From assembly GCF_036174265.1 (NCBI RefSeq), contig NZ_CP108055.1, positions 10,168,001 to 10,232,000 of the forward strand: a stretch of 64,000 nt of DNA, given 5' to 3'. Position numbers and translations under genes: made by a program. How positions within the stretch are numbered: the first letter of the stretch is position 1; each line of letters opens with the position of its first letter. Source of the DNA: Streptomyces sp. NBC_00285. Lineage in GTDB: Bacteria > Actinomycetota > Actinomycetes > Streptomycetales > Streptomycetaceae. The notes below the pieces were generated by a model. The model was not told the origin of the DNA, did no database searches, and saw nothing but the letters and a program-made list of their open reading frames with translations. Below are positions 1 through 9,110 of this stretch, one piece after another.

Positions 1-8
1 TCCACACC

Positions 9-374
9 TCACATCTCGCCACGAGCTCGCGATGACCGATCTGGCCTTCGTCGCCACCACGATTTCGCGTCGGTGTCCGCCGCGGCCTCGCTGCGGTCGT
101 CACGGCAGGCGGCCCAGGCCAGGCAGGCGCCGGCACGGCGGGGCCAGCGCGACCAGCGTGGCGGACAGTCGAACCCCCTCAAACTGCCTGGAAGCCACAA
201 CGCCAGCGCCACCGTCGCCACTTGCAGGACTGTGCAGATGATGGCTGCCCGGCGGATCCGCGATCGTTGCACCGGGCGCATGGTCGCCAGCCCGCCCCGT
301 GACAGCCAGACGATCGTCACCTTCGGTGCCGGATCGTGACCGGACGTCGCATACCCAGCGCCGTACACAGACAC
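9..374 (-). CDS. possible small membrane protein or fragment
   Basis: An open frame of about 120 codons from a GTG. It has one hydrophobic stretch (near ICTVLQVATVALALWLP) followed by a basic, low-complexity tail. I do not recognise a family. The tail reads like out-of-frame GC-rich DNA, so either the gene is frameshifted after the membrane segment or the frame is fortuitous. An internal ATG near 281 is an alternative start. Confidence 0.2.
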   Translation of the reverse strand: MSVYGAGYATSGHDPAPKVTIVWLSRGGLATMRPVQRSRIRRAAIICTVLQVATVALALWLPGSLRGFDCPPRWSRWPRRAGACLAWAACRDDRSEAAADTDAKSWWRRRPDRSSRARGEM

Positions 375-504
375 AAAGGACGACCGTCCCTACTGCTGGA
401 GGGCACCGCCCCTCACGTCCAGAACCGGGCCCGAGGGTCCGCGCCCCCTACCCACGGCTGGATCGCCACCCCGAGGACATCCCCGCCGGGACCACCGCGC
501 CGCG

Positions 505-576
505 ATGTCGATGCACGCTCTGCAGCACACGTACGGGGTGACCTGGCAGACGGTCCGCAAGGCACCGGCGCTCCTG
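505..576 (+). pseudogene. IS21-type IstA helix-turn-helix scrap
   Basis: The short frame contains YGVTWQTVRKA, which resembles the N-terminal recognition helix of IS21-family IstA transposases. No other part of a transposase follows. The hydrolase gene starts 85 bases downstream, so this looks like an IS edge left in front of it. The match is short, hence the low confidence. Confidence 0.3.
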
Positions 577-660
577 ATTTCCCTCCGAGCGATGACTTTG
601 CAAAGCCAGGCAGGTCCAAGTGGTCGAACACCAAGGCATCGCACTGCGCCAGGAGGAATT

Positions 661-1494
661 TTGACAGCCGATTCGACCGACATCGTCACGGCCCACACCC
701 TTGAGGTCCCCGGCGCGCGCCTGCACTACGAGGTGCGCGGCCAGGGCCCCCTCATTGTGCTCGTCGGTGCCCCGATGGACGCCAGCGCCTTCGCACCGCT
801 GGCCGACGTGCTCGCCGCTGATCACAGCGTGCTCACTACCGACCCGCGGGGCATCAACCGCAGCAAACTCGATGATCCCGACCAGGAATCCACCCCGCTC
901 CTGCGCGCCGACGACCTCTCCCGGCTCCTGGCGCACCTGGACGCCGGCCCGGCCGCGGTTCTGGGCTCCAGCGGCGGCGCCGTCAGCGCACTGGCCCTGA
1001 CCCAATCTCATCCCGACCAGGTCCACACCGTCATCGCACACGAGCCCCCACTGGCCGAGCTGCTCGCCGATCGTCAGGAGCTCCATGCCCAGACCGACGA
1101 CATCATTGCCACCTACCTCACGGGTGATCTCATCGGCGCCTGGACCATGTTCATGATCCAGGCCAACATAACCCTGCCCACGGGCGCGATCGAGGCGATG
1201 TTCGGCGGGGTACGCGATCCGCAACACGTCGCGGACGAACACCGCTGGTTCGCCCACGAACTGCGGGCCACCACGCACTGGCAGCCCGACCTGACTGCTC
1301 TACGCTCGGCCGGCACCCGCATCGTGGTCGGCATCGGCGACGACTCAGCCGAACAGCAATGCGACCGCACTTCCCAGGCGCTCGCCCAGGCCCTTGGCAT
1401 CGAGCCGACATCCTTCCCCGGCGGTCACACCGGCTTCGTCGAGAATCCCGACGCCTTCGCCACCCGCTTGCGCGACGTCCTGCGCCAAAACTGA
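661..1494 (+). CDS. alpha/beta hydrolase
   Basis: A 277-residue alpha/beta-fold hydrolase, probably cytosolic, substrate unknown. The nucleophile elbow is G-S-S-G-G (Ser about residue 104), the Asp-bearing strand and the C-terminal GGHTGF (His near 257) follow in the usual order, and length is normal for the family. I chose the TTG at 661 because AGGAGGA lies just upstream (651-657). The frame is open from 505, but that extension encodes an IS21-like scrap and no hydrolase sequence. Family-level call is firm; the reaction is not predictable. Confidence 0.85.
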   Translation: MTADSTDIVTAHTLEVPGARLHYEVRGQGPLIVLVGAPMDASAFAPLADVLAADHSVLTTDPRGINRSKLDDPDQESTPLLRADDLSRLLAHLDAGPAAVLGSSGGAVSALALTQSHPDQVHTVIAHEPPLAELLADRQELHAQTDDIIATYLTGDLIGAWTMFMIQANITLPTGAIEAMFGGVRDPQHVADEHRWFAHELRATTHWQPDLTALRSAGTRIVVGIGDDSAEQQCDRTSQALAQALGIEPTSFPGGHTGFVENPDAFATRLRDVLRQN

Positions 1495-1539
1495 CCCCTG
1501 AAACGGCACCCCTGAGGGCGGTGTGCCAAAGCACCGTAG

Positions 1540-1884
1540 CTGTCACCGGCGGAGTCGGACGGCGCTGCCAGCTGGCCGTGGGTCGGCGACTGGGAGAGGG
1601 TCACCACCGACCTCATGCAGCTCGTCCGTGCAGGGCAGTGTGACGCTCTCAGCCTCGGCTTGCCCGAGATCGGGCGTGCCCTCGTCTGCTCGGGCCCGGA
1701 CTCCGGCGTGCGTGCCCTCGATGTCGCCCACGCCGACCAGTCCAACACCTACGGGCCGAAAGAACATGCCGCAGTTCTGGCCGAGGTCGCCATGCTCCTC
1801 GCCTGCTTCGTCGCCGAGCGGGACTTTTGGCCGGGCGATGGCCTGCTGCCCCCGCTCGTGCGCCACAGGACTGAACGTCCGTAG
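1540..1884 (+). pseudogene. hypothetical protein fragment
   Basis: After a stop at 1537 the frame reads a plausible globular sequence (VGDWERVTTDLMQLVRAG, later FVAERDFWPGDGLLPP) with good codon bias. It has no convincing start with a ribosome site; the first ATG is at 1615. It looks like the C-terminal part of an unrecognised Streptomyces protein. The antisense frame is a weaker alternative. Confidence 0.3.
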
Positions 1885-2183
1885 CGCGAGGGCCGCTTAC
1901 GGTCAGAGCATGGACCTCGTCAGCATCGCGTACCCGCGCTTCTGCATCAGCTTGAGTTTTTACCTGTGTGCGGGAGCTCCTCGGCATGCCGGGGCTGAAA
2001 CTGGCCGGTCGGTTGTCCTCACGGCAGACCGCCACGTGAGCGGAAGCGGGTTCGGGAACACCAGGAAGGCGAAGGCCCGCCCTGCTGGTGTTGCGTAACC
2101 TCTGGGGCGCTCAGCGTGAATCGCCCCGGTTCGAATAGAGACTCCGGACTGCCCCGAGTCGAGTGGAGCCGAGTTGCTTGGTT

Positions 2184-2350
2184 TCAGGCTACTGGCGCGG
2201 TGCGGAGTTCGTACTCCACCGGGCTGAGCATGCCCAGCGCGGAGTGTCTGCGCTGTCGGTTATGGAAGATTTCCAGGTACTCGAAGAGCGCGGTGGACAG
2301 CTCCAGGCGGGTCCGCCACCGTCTGCGGTTGAGTAGTTCGACCTGGACCC
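2184..2350 (-). pseudogene. IS3-family transposase C-terminal relic
   Basis: The minus strand encodes LNRRRWRTRLELSTALFEYL and HNRQRRHSALGMLSPVEYE, the hallmark C-terminal end of IS3-family OrfB (the catalytic Glu lies further upstream and is missing). Only about 55 codons survive. The PAS-phosphatase gene begins right after it on the other strand, so the IS edge may supply its upstream region. Confidence 0.8.
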
Positions 2351-2468
2351 GCGCCCGTTCCGGCCAGGAAATGTCACGAAAGGACACTTCACTACAAGGC
2401 GCCCGCCCTCGCTGCAGTCGATGCTGAGATATGCCATGGAACCAGGCATGCGGGAGAGGCACCCCAAC

Positions 2469-4385
2469 ATGATCCCTATGGCCGAGGAACCGTTTCGCGC
2501 CCTGCTGGAAGCGGCCCCCGACGCGATGGTCATCGTGGACGACGCAGGCGTCATCCGCCTGGTCAATGCCCAGACCGAAGCCTTGTTCGGTCATCCCCGC
2601 AACGAATTGCTCGGCCGCCCCATCGAGATGCTGGTCCCGGAGCGTTTCCGCGCTCAGCACCCCGGTCACCGTCTGGGCTACTCCGCAAACCAGCAGGTTC
2701 GTCCGATGGGCGCCAACCTGGACCTGTACGGGCTGCGCCGCGACGGAGGCGAGTTCCCGGTCGAGATCAGCATCAGCCCGCTGCAGACCCCCGACGGACT
2801 GTTGATCTCCGCCGCCGTACGGGACGTCAGCGAACGCAAGGCCGCCGAAGCGCGTTTTCGTGCCCTGTTGGAAGCCGCCCCCGACGCCATCGTCATCGTG
2901 GACGACACCGGAACCATCCAGCTGGTCAACGCACAGACCGAGGCCCTGTTCGGCTACCGACGGGAAGAACTCCTGGGACAGCAGGTGGAGATCCTGGTCC
3001 CCCAGCGGTTCCACCATCACCACCCCGCCCACAGGCACGGCTATGTCGACAACCGACGGGTACGCCCCATGGGCGCCGGACTGGAGCTGTACGGGTTGCG
3101 CCAGAACGGGGTCGAGTTCCCCGTCGAGATCAGCCTTAGCCCGCTGGATACCCCGGAGGGCACACTGGTCTCCGCCGCCATCCGTGACGTCACCGAACGC
3201 AAGAAGGCCGAAGCTCAGCTCGCCGAACTCTACGATCAGCAGCGCCACGTTGCCCTGACGCTCCAGCGCAGCCTGATGGGCTCACCCATCCCCCTGCCCG
3301 GCATGGACACCTCCAGCCGCTATTTCCCCGCCCGGCAGGGACCCGGCGTGGGCGGGGACTGGTTCGACCTGATCGCCCTGGGCGGCGGCCGCATGGGAGT
3401 ACTGATCGGCGACGTCATGGGCCGCGGCCTGGAAGCCGCCGCCGTCATGGGCCAGCTGCGCTCGGCCTCCCATGCCCTGGCGAAGACTGGCATGCCGCCC
3501 TGGCAGCTGATGCGGGCCCTGGACGCGGTCGTCAGTGAACTGCCCGACCAACTCGTCACCTGCTGCTACCTGGTCCTGGACCCCGACGAGAGCGCCTTGA
3601 CCGTGTGCTCGGCCGGTCATCTGCCAGTGCTGGTGGTGGATCCCACCGGACAGGTTCGCAGGCTCCCGGTCAGTGTCAGTGTGCCGCTGGGCGTCGGCGA
3701 CATACCACACCAGGAGACCCGGATCACCGTCCCGCCATCCTCAGTGCTGGCCCTCTACACCGACGGCCTGGTGGAAACCCCCACCAGCGACATCGAACTG
3801 CAGATCGACGCACTCGCCATCGCTCTCGAAAAAGCCGTTGCCGATACCGCCTGTCTAGAGCGGGCCGCCGACTCCGTTCTCACCGCCCTGCTGCCCGACC
3901 CCCAGGACTACAGCGACGACGTGACCCTGCTCCTGGCCCGCATCCCGCCCGCTCCGGTGACCGCCGTGTCCGCACTCCTGCCGGCGCAGCCCATCAGCGT
4001 GCGGGAAGGACGCCAATTCCTGCGCCGCACCCTGCAGGACTGGAACTGCGAGCCCCTCACCGACACGGCATGCCTGCTGGCCTCCGAGCTGCTGTCCAAC
4101 TCGGTGCGCCACGCCTGCGACCCCCTGCGGCTGCGCCTGCGACGCACCAGGGACGAACTCCACATCGAAGTCTGCGACGGCAGCCCGGTGCTGCCCCGCG
4201 CCAGGACCGCGGGCCTCGACGAGGAGTCGGGCCGTGGACTGGCCCTGCTCGACCAACTCGCCTCCACCTGGGGCACCCTGCTCGCCGAGGAAGGCAAAGC
4301 CGTGTGGTTCTCACTCCCCCTGCCCAGTTCGCCCCATCGCCAAGGCGAGAGCACGCCGGCAGACGCGAGCGGTGCTCCGGAGTAA
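2469..4385 (+). CDS. PAS-PAS-SpoIIE phosphatase with HATPase domain
   Basis: A multidomain signalling protein of about 638 residues, with no membrane segments. Two PAS domains (residues about 10-120 and 130-245) are followed by a SpoIIE/RsbU-type PP2C phosphatase (about 270-475; GGDWFD, GDVMGRG and DDVTLL metal-site motifs are present) and a C-terminal HATPase_c anti-sigma-kinase-like domain (about 490-620; [10 protein letters not shown] and GRGLALLD). Such proteins dephosphorylate STAS anti-anti-sigma factors and control alternative sigma factors. The two PAS copies are strikingly alike, a tandem duplication. GGGAGAGG at 2450 favours the ATG at 2469; ATGs at 2421, 2436 and 2478 are possible. 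The gene stands alone, with IS debris on both sides. Confidence 0.92.
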   Translation: MIPMAEEPFRALLEAAPDAMVIVDDAGVIRLVNAQTEALFGHPRNELLGRPIEMLVPERFRAQHPGHRLGYSANQQVRPMGANLDLYGLRRDGGEFPVEISISPLQTPDGLLISAAVRDVSERKAAEARFRALLEAAPDAIVIVDDTGTIQLVNAQTEALFGYRREELLGQQVEILVPQRFHHHHPAHRHGYVDNRRVRPMGAGLELYGLRQNGVEFPVEISLSPLDTPEGTLVSAAIRDVTERKKAEAQLAELYDQQRHVALTLQRSLMGSPIPLPGMDTSSRYFPARQGPGVGGDWFDLIALGGGRMGVLIGDVMGRGLEAAAVMGQLRSASHALAKTGMPPWQLMRALDAVVSELPDQLVTCCYLVLDPDESALTVCSAGHLPVLVVDPTGQVRRLPVSVSVPLGVGDIPHQETRITVPPSSVLALYTDGLVETPTSDIELQIDALAIALEKAVADTACLERAADSVLTALLPDPQDYSDDVTLLLARIPPAPVTAVSALLPAQPISVREGRQFLRRTLQDWNCEPLTDTACLLASELLSNSVRHACDPLRLRLRRTRDELHIEVCDGSPVLPRARTAGLDEESGRGLALLDQLASTWGTLLAEEGKAVWFSLPLPSSPHRQGESTPADASGAPE

Positions 4386-4699
4386 CCCTTCCTGCCCCAG
4401 ACAGCTACCCGGACCTGCTCTGTCGGCCGCCGAATCCGGAGAAGTGAGCGGCCGTCGCCGAGCCCCGGCCGTGGCAGCGGCAGGAGTCTCAGCCTCCACC
4501 CCGCCTCACGGGATGCCCCCGACTCGGACTCCGATCGGGACGGGCAGTCCACCCACGACAGCCAGGTCCTGCCCGGCATCCTCACCCGTCTTGCCCGCCC
4601 CCTCGCCATCGACCTGCGCCGCCCCTGGGAACGCGCCGTCCCCTCGAACAGGCTCACCCCTGCCCGGGGCCGCTGAGGGTTCCGACACCTGCGGACCAA
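4386..4699. other. no gene recognised
   Basis: About 310 bases between the phosphatase stop and the helper-protein fragment. The open frames here are low-complexity and disagree between strands. It probably holds the broken coiled-coil part of the downstream helper gene, but I cannot read it. Confidence 0.4.
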
Positions 4700-4987
4700 G
4701 ATCTCAACGCCAGTCGGAGTGTGCAGGTCGCGGGCCGGTCGGTGCTGAAGGTGCCGCACCGCAGCGAGGTGGTGGATGCGGCCGCGCTGCCCGCCGACTA
4801 CCAGCGGATGCTTGAAATCGTGAAGGCAGGGGGCGGGCCGGTGATGGTCAAGGCGGTCGGCGCCGAGCTGGGGATCGACGCCTCGGTGCCGGGCCGGCTG
4901 GAGCCGTTGCGCGGCAAGCTGTCGAAGCTGGCCGATCGTGGCTGGCTACACAAATTGCCGAACGGCATCTTCACCACCCGGCTGTGA
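4700..4987 (+). pseudogene. transposon-associated winged-helix helper, C-terminal fragment
   Basis: About 80 readable residues: LPADYQRMLEIV, then GPVMVKAVGAELGI and RGKLSKLADRGWL, the pattern of a small winged-helix domain. The same pattern occurs in the frameshifted gene at 54821-55356 (LPDVYRDIVEVI, GPMQAKQI, RGKLKRLLERGWL), which has an N-terminal coiled coil that is missing here. Both copies lie directly upstream of a transposase gene on the same strand. I infer a mobile-element accessory protein; its role is unknown. Confidence 0.55.
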
Positions 4988-5039
4988 TCCGCGGCCCGCA
5001 GGCCGTAACGGGCGGGCCCCCGGCCCGGGTTGATGATGT

Positions 5040-5873
5040 ATGCCTACAAAAACCGTCCCGGCCGGGGACCACAGCGAGGTTGTCCACCAGGGCCGGCTGC
5101 CGCTGTCCACGCAGACCCTGCGCTACCTGACCGGGCTGCTGAGCGCCCACTTGAAGAAGTTCGGCTCCCGGTGGCGCAAGCTGCCGGCCGGGCGGATCGC
5201 GGTGCTCGTGCTGGCCGCGTTGCGGCATGACCAGCGCCTGTCCGACCTCGCCGGCGGCAACGACCTCTCGCGCACCACCCTCGACCGGTGGCTGAAGGAG
5301 ATGACCGAGCTGCTGGCCGCCCGGGCCCCCAGACTTCAGCGCGTGCGGGCGAGAATCGCCCGGGAGGGTGGCAGTGTCGTCCTTCTCGACGGCTCGCTGA
5401 TACCCACCCAGCGCCGCACCGGCCTGCCCATGAGACGCCGCTGGTCCGCGAAGCACAAGCGGCACGGGCTGCTGGTCATCGCGCTGACCGACGTCAAGGG
5501 GCGGCTGTTGTGGACCTCCACCGCCCGCCCGGCCCGCGGCTCGGAGATCACCGCCTGCCGCCACGACGACCTGGTCGGCCGGCTGCGCGAGGCCGGCCTC
5601 GCCGCCATCGCCGACCTCGGCTTCGTCGGCCTGGACGACGACGCCGGCGACCCGGCAGCCATCACCGGCTACAAGAAGCCAAAGGGCAAGCAGTTCCTGC
5701 CCGCGAAGAAGCTGGTCAACCAACTGATCGCCGCGGAACGGGCAGTGTGTGAGCACGCGTTCGCGCACCTGAAGAACTGGCGCGTGCTGACCAAGCTCCG
5801 CCTCGACGTGAAGCGGGCCACCCGGCTCGTCCGGGCACTGATGATCCTCAACCAGCACGAGATCGCCCGCTGA
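5040..5873 (+). CDS. IS5-like (DDE_4/HARBI-type) transposase
   Basis: A 277-residue DDE transposase that appears intact. The acidic triad can be placed at VLLDGSLIPT (D), IADLGFVGLD (D) and ERAVCEHAFAHLKNW (E), the DDE_Tnp_4 arrangement. An N-terminal helix-turn-helix segment (LSDLAGGNDLSRTTLDRWL) precedes it. A second, badly decayed copy of its last 50 codons and downstream end lies at 7590-7800, so both belong to one IS type. The start is the ATG at 5040, without a strong ribosome site. Confidence 0.85.
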   Translation: MPTKTVPAGDHSEVVHQGRLPLSTQTLRYLTGLLSAHLKKFGSRWRKLPAGRIAVLVLAALRHDQRLSDLAGGNDLSRTTLDRWLKEMTELLAARAPRLQRVRARIAREGGSVVLLDGSLIPTQRRTGLPMRRRWSAKHKRHGLLVIALTDVKGRLLWTSTARPARGSEITACRHDDLVGRLREAGLAAIADLGFVGLDDDAGDPAAITGYKKPKGKQFLPAKKLVNQLIAAERAVCEHAFAHLKNWRVLTKLRLDVKRATRLVRALMILNQHEIAR

Positions 5874-5982
5874 CCGACGATCTTCACACCAGACAGGTCC
5901 CGCCGACCAGCACGAGCACGCCATCACCCGCCCACGCCACCACCAGGATCGGGTAGGGGCTGATTGCCCTGGCCGGGATCGT

Positions 5983-6321
5983 TCAGGCGGGGAGGGCGTC
6001 TCCGGGGAAGCCGTGGCACGGGTGGACCTCGCAGCGCATCATTCCAGCTCGCACGCAGGGGTCGCCGGCCATGATCTGCGTGGCTTCCTCGGTCGGCACG
6101 GTCATGATCGCGATGCCGGCCATGGTGTCGGAGGCGACCGGGCACAGGATCGCGATCACTCCCTCAGCGCGCAGCGACACCATGCGTCGCTGATGCTCGA
6201 GTTCGATCGCGTCCGCACCGTCCATGGTCCGCTCCGGTCCCCATCGAAGGAGCGCCACGCTATAGGGCTTCGCGGTCGCGGCCAGAGCCCGAATCTGTTC
6301 GTCAGTCACGTGCGCGCTCAT
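5983..6321 (-). CDS. YCII-related domain protein
   Basis: A 112-residue single-domain protein of the YciI/dimeric alpha-beta barrel type. It begins MSAHVTDEQIRAL, with a central HQRRMVSLRAEG segment (the family His) and a later GIAIMTVPTEEAT segment. YciI proteins are small ferredoxin-like enzymes of poorly known function, often near VOC proteins, as here. The gene follows the VOC gene by 9 bases on the same strand, so the two form an operon read away from HxlR. Confidence 0.75.
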   Translation of the reverse strand: MSAHVTDEQIRALAATAKPYSVALLRWGPERTMDGADAIELEHQRRMVSLRAEGVIAILCPVASDTMAGIAIMTVPTEEATQIMAGDPCVRAGMMRCEVHPCHGFPGDALPA

Positions 6322-6330
6322 GGGGCCTCC

Positions 6331-6774
6331 CTACTTCTCGATGTGCTCGGCCAACGAGACGATGATTCCTTCGGGCCCGCGGACGTAGGCCATCCGCCAC
6401 ACGCCCTCGTATTCGCCGATGCCTCCCACCATGCCGTAGCCGTCGGCTGCGGCATGGTCGACCGCGGCTTGGAGGTCGTGCACCTCGAAGGCGACGTTGC
6501 GCAGGCCCAGCTCGTTGGCCGGCGCAGCAGGTGAACCCGGGAGGTGGTTCGGCCGGGTGAAGCTCGACAACTCCAGCGTCGTACCTCCGCCGGGCGCCCG
6601 CAGCATGACGATCTCGGTGCGGGCGTCCGTCATGCCGATCACCGTGTCCAGGAACTCGCCTTCGACGGCCATCTTCCGATCGGCCTCCAGACCGAGGCTG
6701 ACGAAGAACGCAGTCGCTGCGTCAAGGTCGGCGACGGTGATGCCGACGTGGTCGAAGCGCCTGATGAGTGTCAT
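6331..6774 (-). CDS. VOC-family (glyoxalase/dioxygenase superfamily) protein
   Basis: A 147-residue vicinal-oxygen-chelate protein. It has two beta-alpha-beta-beta-beta modules: RRFDHVGITVADLDAA at the N-terminus with a metal-ligand His, LRNVAFEVHDLQAAV at the second module, and a C-terminal GPEGIIVSLAEH. Most VOC proteins bind a divalent metal and act on small molecules such as methylglyoxal, antibiotics or aromatics. It is the first gene of a two-gene operon (VOC-YCII) divergent from an HxlR regulator, so it is probably repressed by that regulator. Confidence 0.88.
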   Translation of the reverse strand: MTLIRRFDHVGITVADLDAATAFFVSLGLEADRKMAVEGEFLDTVIGMTDARTEIVMLRAPGGGTTLELSSFTRPNHLPGSPAAPANELGLRNVAFEVHDLQAAVDHAAADGYGMVGGIGEYEGVWRMAYVRGPEGIIVSLAEHIEK

Positions 6775-6824
6775 CGGATCCCTTTCGAGGTTTCTTCAAG
6801 AGACGCTGAGGAACGTAGCACTCT

Positions 6825-6843
6825 GGGTTCCTTAAAGGAACCC
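6825..6843. promoter_or_regulatory. palindromic operator, HxlR/VOC intergenic region
   Basis: A perfect 19-base palindrome, GGGTTCCTTAAAGGAACCC, centred on A6834 in the 88-base gap between two divergent genes. It ends 19 bases before the HxlR start. The position and symmetry fit a binding site for the dimeric HxlR protein acting on both promoters. Confidence 0.7.
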
Positions 6844-6862
6844 CACTTGTTAGATTGCTTCC

Positions 6863-7312
6863 ATGCAGCGAACGAGGTTCGGGGAGATGACGTGTTCCAT
6901 CGCGCGTACGTTGGACGTGATCGGCGAGCCATGGTCGCCGCTGATCCTGCGCGACGTGTGGGGTGGGGTGTGCCGCTTCGACCACATCCAGGCTGACCTA
7001 GGGATTTCCCGCAAGGTACTCACCGAACGGCTCAACCACCTGGTCGAACAGGGTGTGCTCGAGCGGCTGCCCTACGACGCCCGCCCCCGCTACGAGTACC
7101 ACCTCACCGCCAAGGGCGCCGACCTCGTCGAGATGCTCATGGTGATGGCGCGGTGGGGTGACCGCTGGCTCGCCGGCGAGGCCGGGCCTCCCGTCCTGTA
7201 CCGCCACCATGCCTGCGGGCAGATCGGCCACGTCGACCCGCGCTGCAGTCATTGCGGAGAGCCGATGCACGCCGACGACGTCGACCTCCTCCCTGGCCCG
7301 GGTTCAGCCTGA
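6863..7312 (+). CDS. HxlR-family transcriptional regulator
   Basis: A 149-residue winged-helix regulator. The N-terminal CSIARTLDVIGEPWSPLILR and the later KVLTERLNHLVEQGVLER match the HxlR domain (residues about 12-100). A C-terminal tail carries Cys pairs (HACGQIG and CSHCGEP) that could bind zinc. HxlR proteins often sense aldehydes, quinones or other electrophiles through a conserved Cys; here a Cys lies at about residue 11. It is divergent from VOC-YCII across a perfect palindrome, so autoregulation and control of that operon are likely. Confidence 0.9.
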   Translation: MQRTRFGEMTCSIARTLDVIGEPWSPLILRDVWGGVCRFDHIQADLGISRKVLTERLNHLVEQGVLERLPYDARPRYEYHLTAKGADLVEMLMVMARWGDRWLAGEAGPPVLYRHHACGQIGHVDPRCSHCGEPMHADDVDLLPGPGSA

Positions 7313-7590
7313 TGGCCAAAGGCCGTGACGCCGGCTTCCAGGTCGTGACCTTCGATCGGAGCTCGTTCACGCACGACGAGAAGCAGGTCGACGCCGCGCT
7401 GAGCACCACGATGATGGAAGACTCCTTCAAATGCATCAAGGCGTCCAACGGCGAGCGGCGGTGTTGACCGCTGGGGACGGAGATTTCCTGCCGACGATCC
7501 AGTCGTTGCAGGACCGTGGCCTACAGGTGAGGGCCGAGTCCCGGTCCCACGCGGTCAGCCGACGTTTGCGCGACGCGGCCAACGAGTTCA
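7313..7590 (+). pseudogene. NYN-domain (LabA-like) protein, broken
   Basis: Two adjacent frames together give a recognisable NYN/PIN-like nuclease segment: FDRSSFTHDEKQVDAALSTT in the first, then LTAGDGDFLPTIQSLQDRG and RRLRDAANEF in the second. A one-base frameshift near 7463 separates them. The N-terminus is missing, with the sequence starting against the HxlR stop, and the C-terminus runs into an IS5 relic at 7590. It is non-functional. Confidence 0.65.
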
Positions 7591-7746
7591 TCGAAGCTGA
7601 TCGCGTCCGTGCGCGCGGTCTGCGAGCACGTGTGCGCGCACCTGAGGAACTGGCGCATCATCACCAAGCTCCGCCTGCACGCGCGTCACGCAACCGCACT
7701 CCTGCGCGCCCTGCTCGTGCTGACCAACATCGAAGTCGCACGCTGA
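7590..7746 (+). pseudogene. IS5-like transposase C-terminal relic
   Basis: A short frame ends with VRAVCEHVCAHLRNW and then RLHARHATALLRALLVLTN and a stop at 7744. It is clearly homologous to the end of the intact transposase at 5040-5873, including the Glu motif. The 50 bases after the stop also resemble those after the intact copy (5874-5930). It has no start and is a dead IS edge. Confidence 0.75.
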
Positions 7747-7849
7747 CAGACGATCTTCGCCGCAGACAGCCGCCCACGACCAGCATGAGCATCCCGGAGA
7801 CCGTTCACACCAGCCCCTTGATCTGCGACTTCAGGATGAACAGAGCTCA

Positions 7850-8130
7850 GTCGTCGCCAGCAGATGATGCCGCAGGCCAGGCTGAGGAAGGCTCCGTGGA
7901 TGTCGTCCCCGCGGATCTACCAGCGGATGCGCAGTCCGCGGAACCAGTGCAGCAGTGCAAAGCTCTGCTCGGCAACTCAGCGGTGCACGCCCAGTCCGGA
8001 ACCGTGTTCGACGCCGCGCCGCGCGATGACCGGGGTGATTCCCAGGGCTCGCACCTTCCCTGAGTTCGCGCATTGCGACGCGTCCAAGGTGACCGTTTCG
8101 ATCAGCATCGAAAGGGTGGCAGCCGTGTGA
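7850..8130 (-). pseudogene. IS5-family transposase C-terminal relic (second type)
   Basis: On the minus strand the sequence reads ALGITPVIARRGVEHGSGLG, a stop, then FALLHWFRGLRIRWEIR, the C-terminal end of an IS5-family transposase. It matches the corresponding part of the transposase at 60781-61629 (GIKPVIARRGVAHGSGLG) and not the one at 5040. In-frame stops show it is decayed. Confidence 0.7.
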
Positions 8131-8262
8131 GGAGGCGACCATGGTGGTGAGCAACATTCGTGCGGTCTACGCGGGTGTCGACAGAGCCGACCGTGCCTTG
8201 CTCTGCCCTCCGGATTGATCCGGTGTCTCCGAGACTGCAGGCAATCTCCAGCAGGGGGAAAC

Positions 8263-8637
8263 ATGCGCAAGGCGATGAGTGCCGCCGCGTTCGCGACCGC
8301 GGCCATGGCAGTGGTGTCGATGAGCGGCGCCGCCCAGGCCGCGCCCGCCGGCGACTCCACGGTGTATGGATGCAGGTCCGGCAACGTGTGTATCTGGCCC
8401 GAGGGCGTCGAACCCTTCAACGACCCGCATCCGACAGTCCAGTACTCCAGCTACGGCTACCACAACCTGAGCAACCAGTACGGGGACCATTGGGTCCTCA
8501 ACAACCAGTACGGTGACGCCACCGCCAACCTGTGCAAGAACTACGGCGGCACCAACTGCGTCGAGATCCTCTTTCAGGACGATTGGGGGTACGAGAACCT
8601 CACGCCGATCAACTCCATCACCCTTAACCGGCCGTAG
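8263..8637 (+). CDS. secreted peptidase inhibitor family I36-like protein
   Basis: A 124-residue exported protein. The signal peptide covers residues 1 to about 27 (MRKAMSAAAF core, cleavage near AQA-AP). The mature part has the spaced Cys/aromatic pattern typical of Streptomyces I36 family inhibitors (YGCRSGNVCIWPEG, then NLCKNYGGTNC). I36 members such as SMPI inhibit metalloproteases outside the cell; inhibition here is inferred. CAGGGGGAA just before the ATG at 8263 supports this start over the longer frame from 8215. Confidence 0.8.
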   Translation: MRKAMSAAAFATAAMAVVSMSGAAQAAPAGDSTVYGCRSGNVCIWPEGVEPFNDPHPTVQYSSYGYHNLSNQYGDHWVLNNQYGDATANLCKNYGGTNCVEILFQDDWGYENLTPINSITLNRP

Positions 8638-8829
8638 CGCACCCTTCGCCACGGGGGAGCGGCCGCCGGGCCGGCCTACACCGGTCCCGTTATCGCAACC
8701 CAGGTGAACTTATGTGCGCGCGATGCTGTGTATCCGAGAGGGAACTTTCCCTCCTCCGCCCTTGCGTGCCTCACGCTGGGTGAACGGGTGCGTGGTGCGG
8801 TGCGCACGCCGCACCACGATGCGCACCGC

Positions 8830-9110
8830 CTGTGGGGAGTGAAGTTTCGCCAACTCGAAGTCCCAAGTCCGGCTTCCTCTTCGAGGGCTTCCTCCCAGGC
8901 GTCGATCCGGGCGCACAGTTCTACTGGCAGGAGGCCGGCGAACGGGTAGATGACCACCTGCTCCGGGTGCAGCACACAGGGCTCGGGCACGAAGCCGTCG
9001 GACCCGACGACCAGCGGCTGCGGCGGCGTGGTCAGCACCTCGCCGACCTCCCACGACCGCCGCCAGCGCAGGTGCAGCTCCAGGTCGTACCGGCTGCCCG
9101 GACCGTGCGC
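8830..9110 (-). pseudogene. hypothetical protein fragment fused to ABC permease relic
   Basis: The minus-strand frame reads RYDLELHLRWRRSWEVGEVL and FAGLLPVELCARIDAWEEAL, a convincing but unrecognised protein. It has no start of its own and joins the broken permease upstream at the PREL-D segment. Towards 8680 the frame degenerates into low-complexity sequence, so I regard it as a recombination scrap. Confidence 0.35.

Noticed and set aside
8676..9038. A 120-codon frame considered an intact gene
   Set aside because: It has no ribosome site, joins a broken permease upstream and ends in low-complexity sequence; treated as a fragment.
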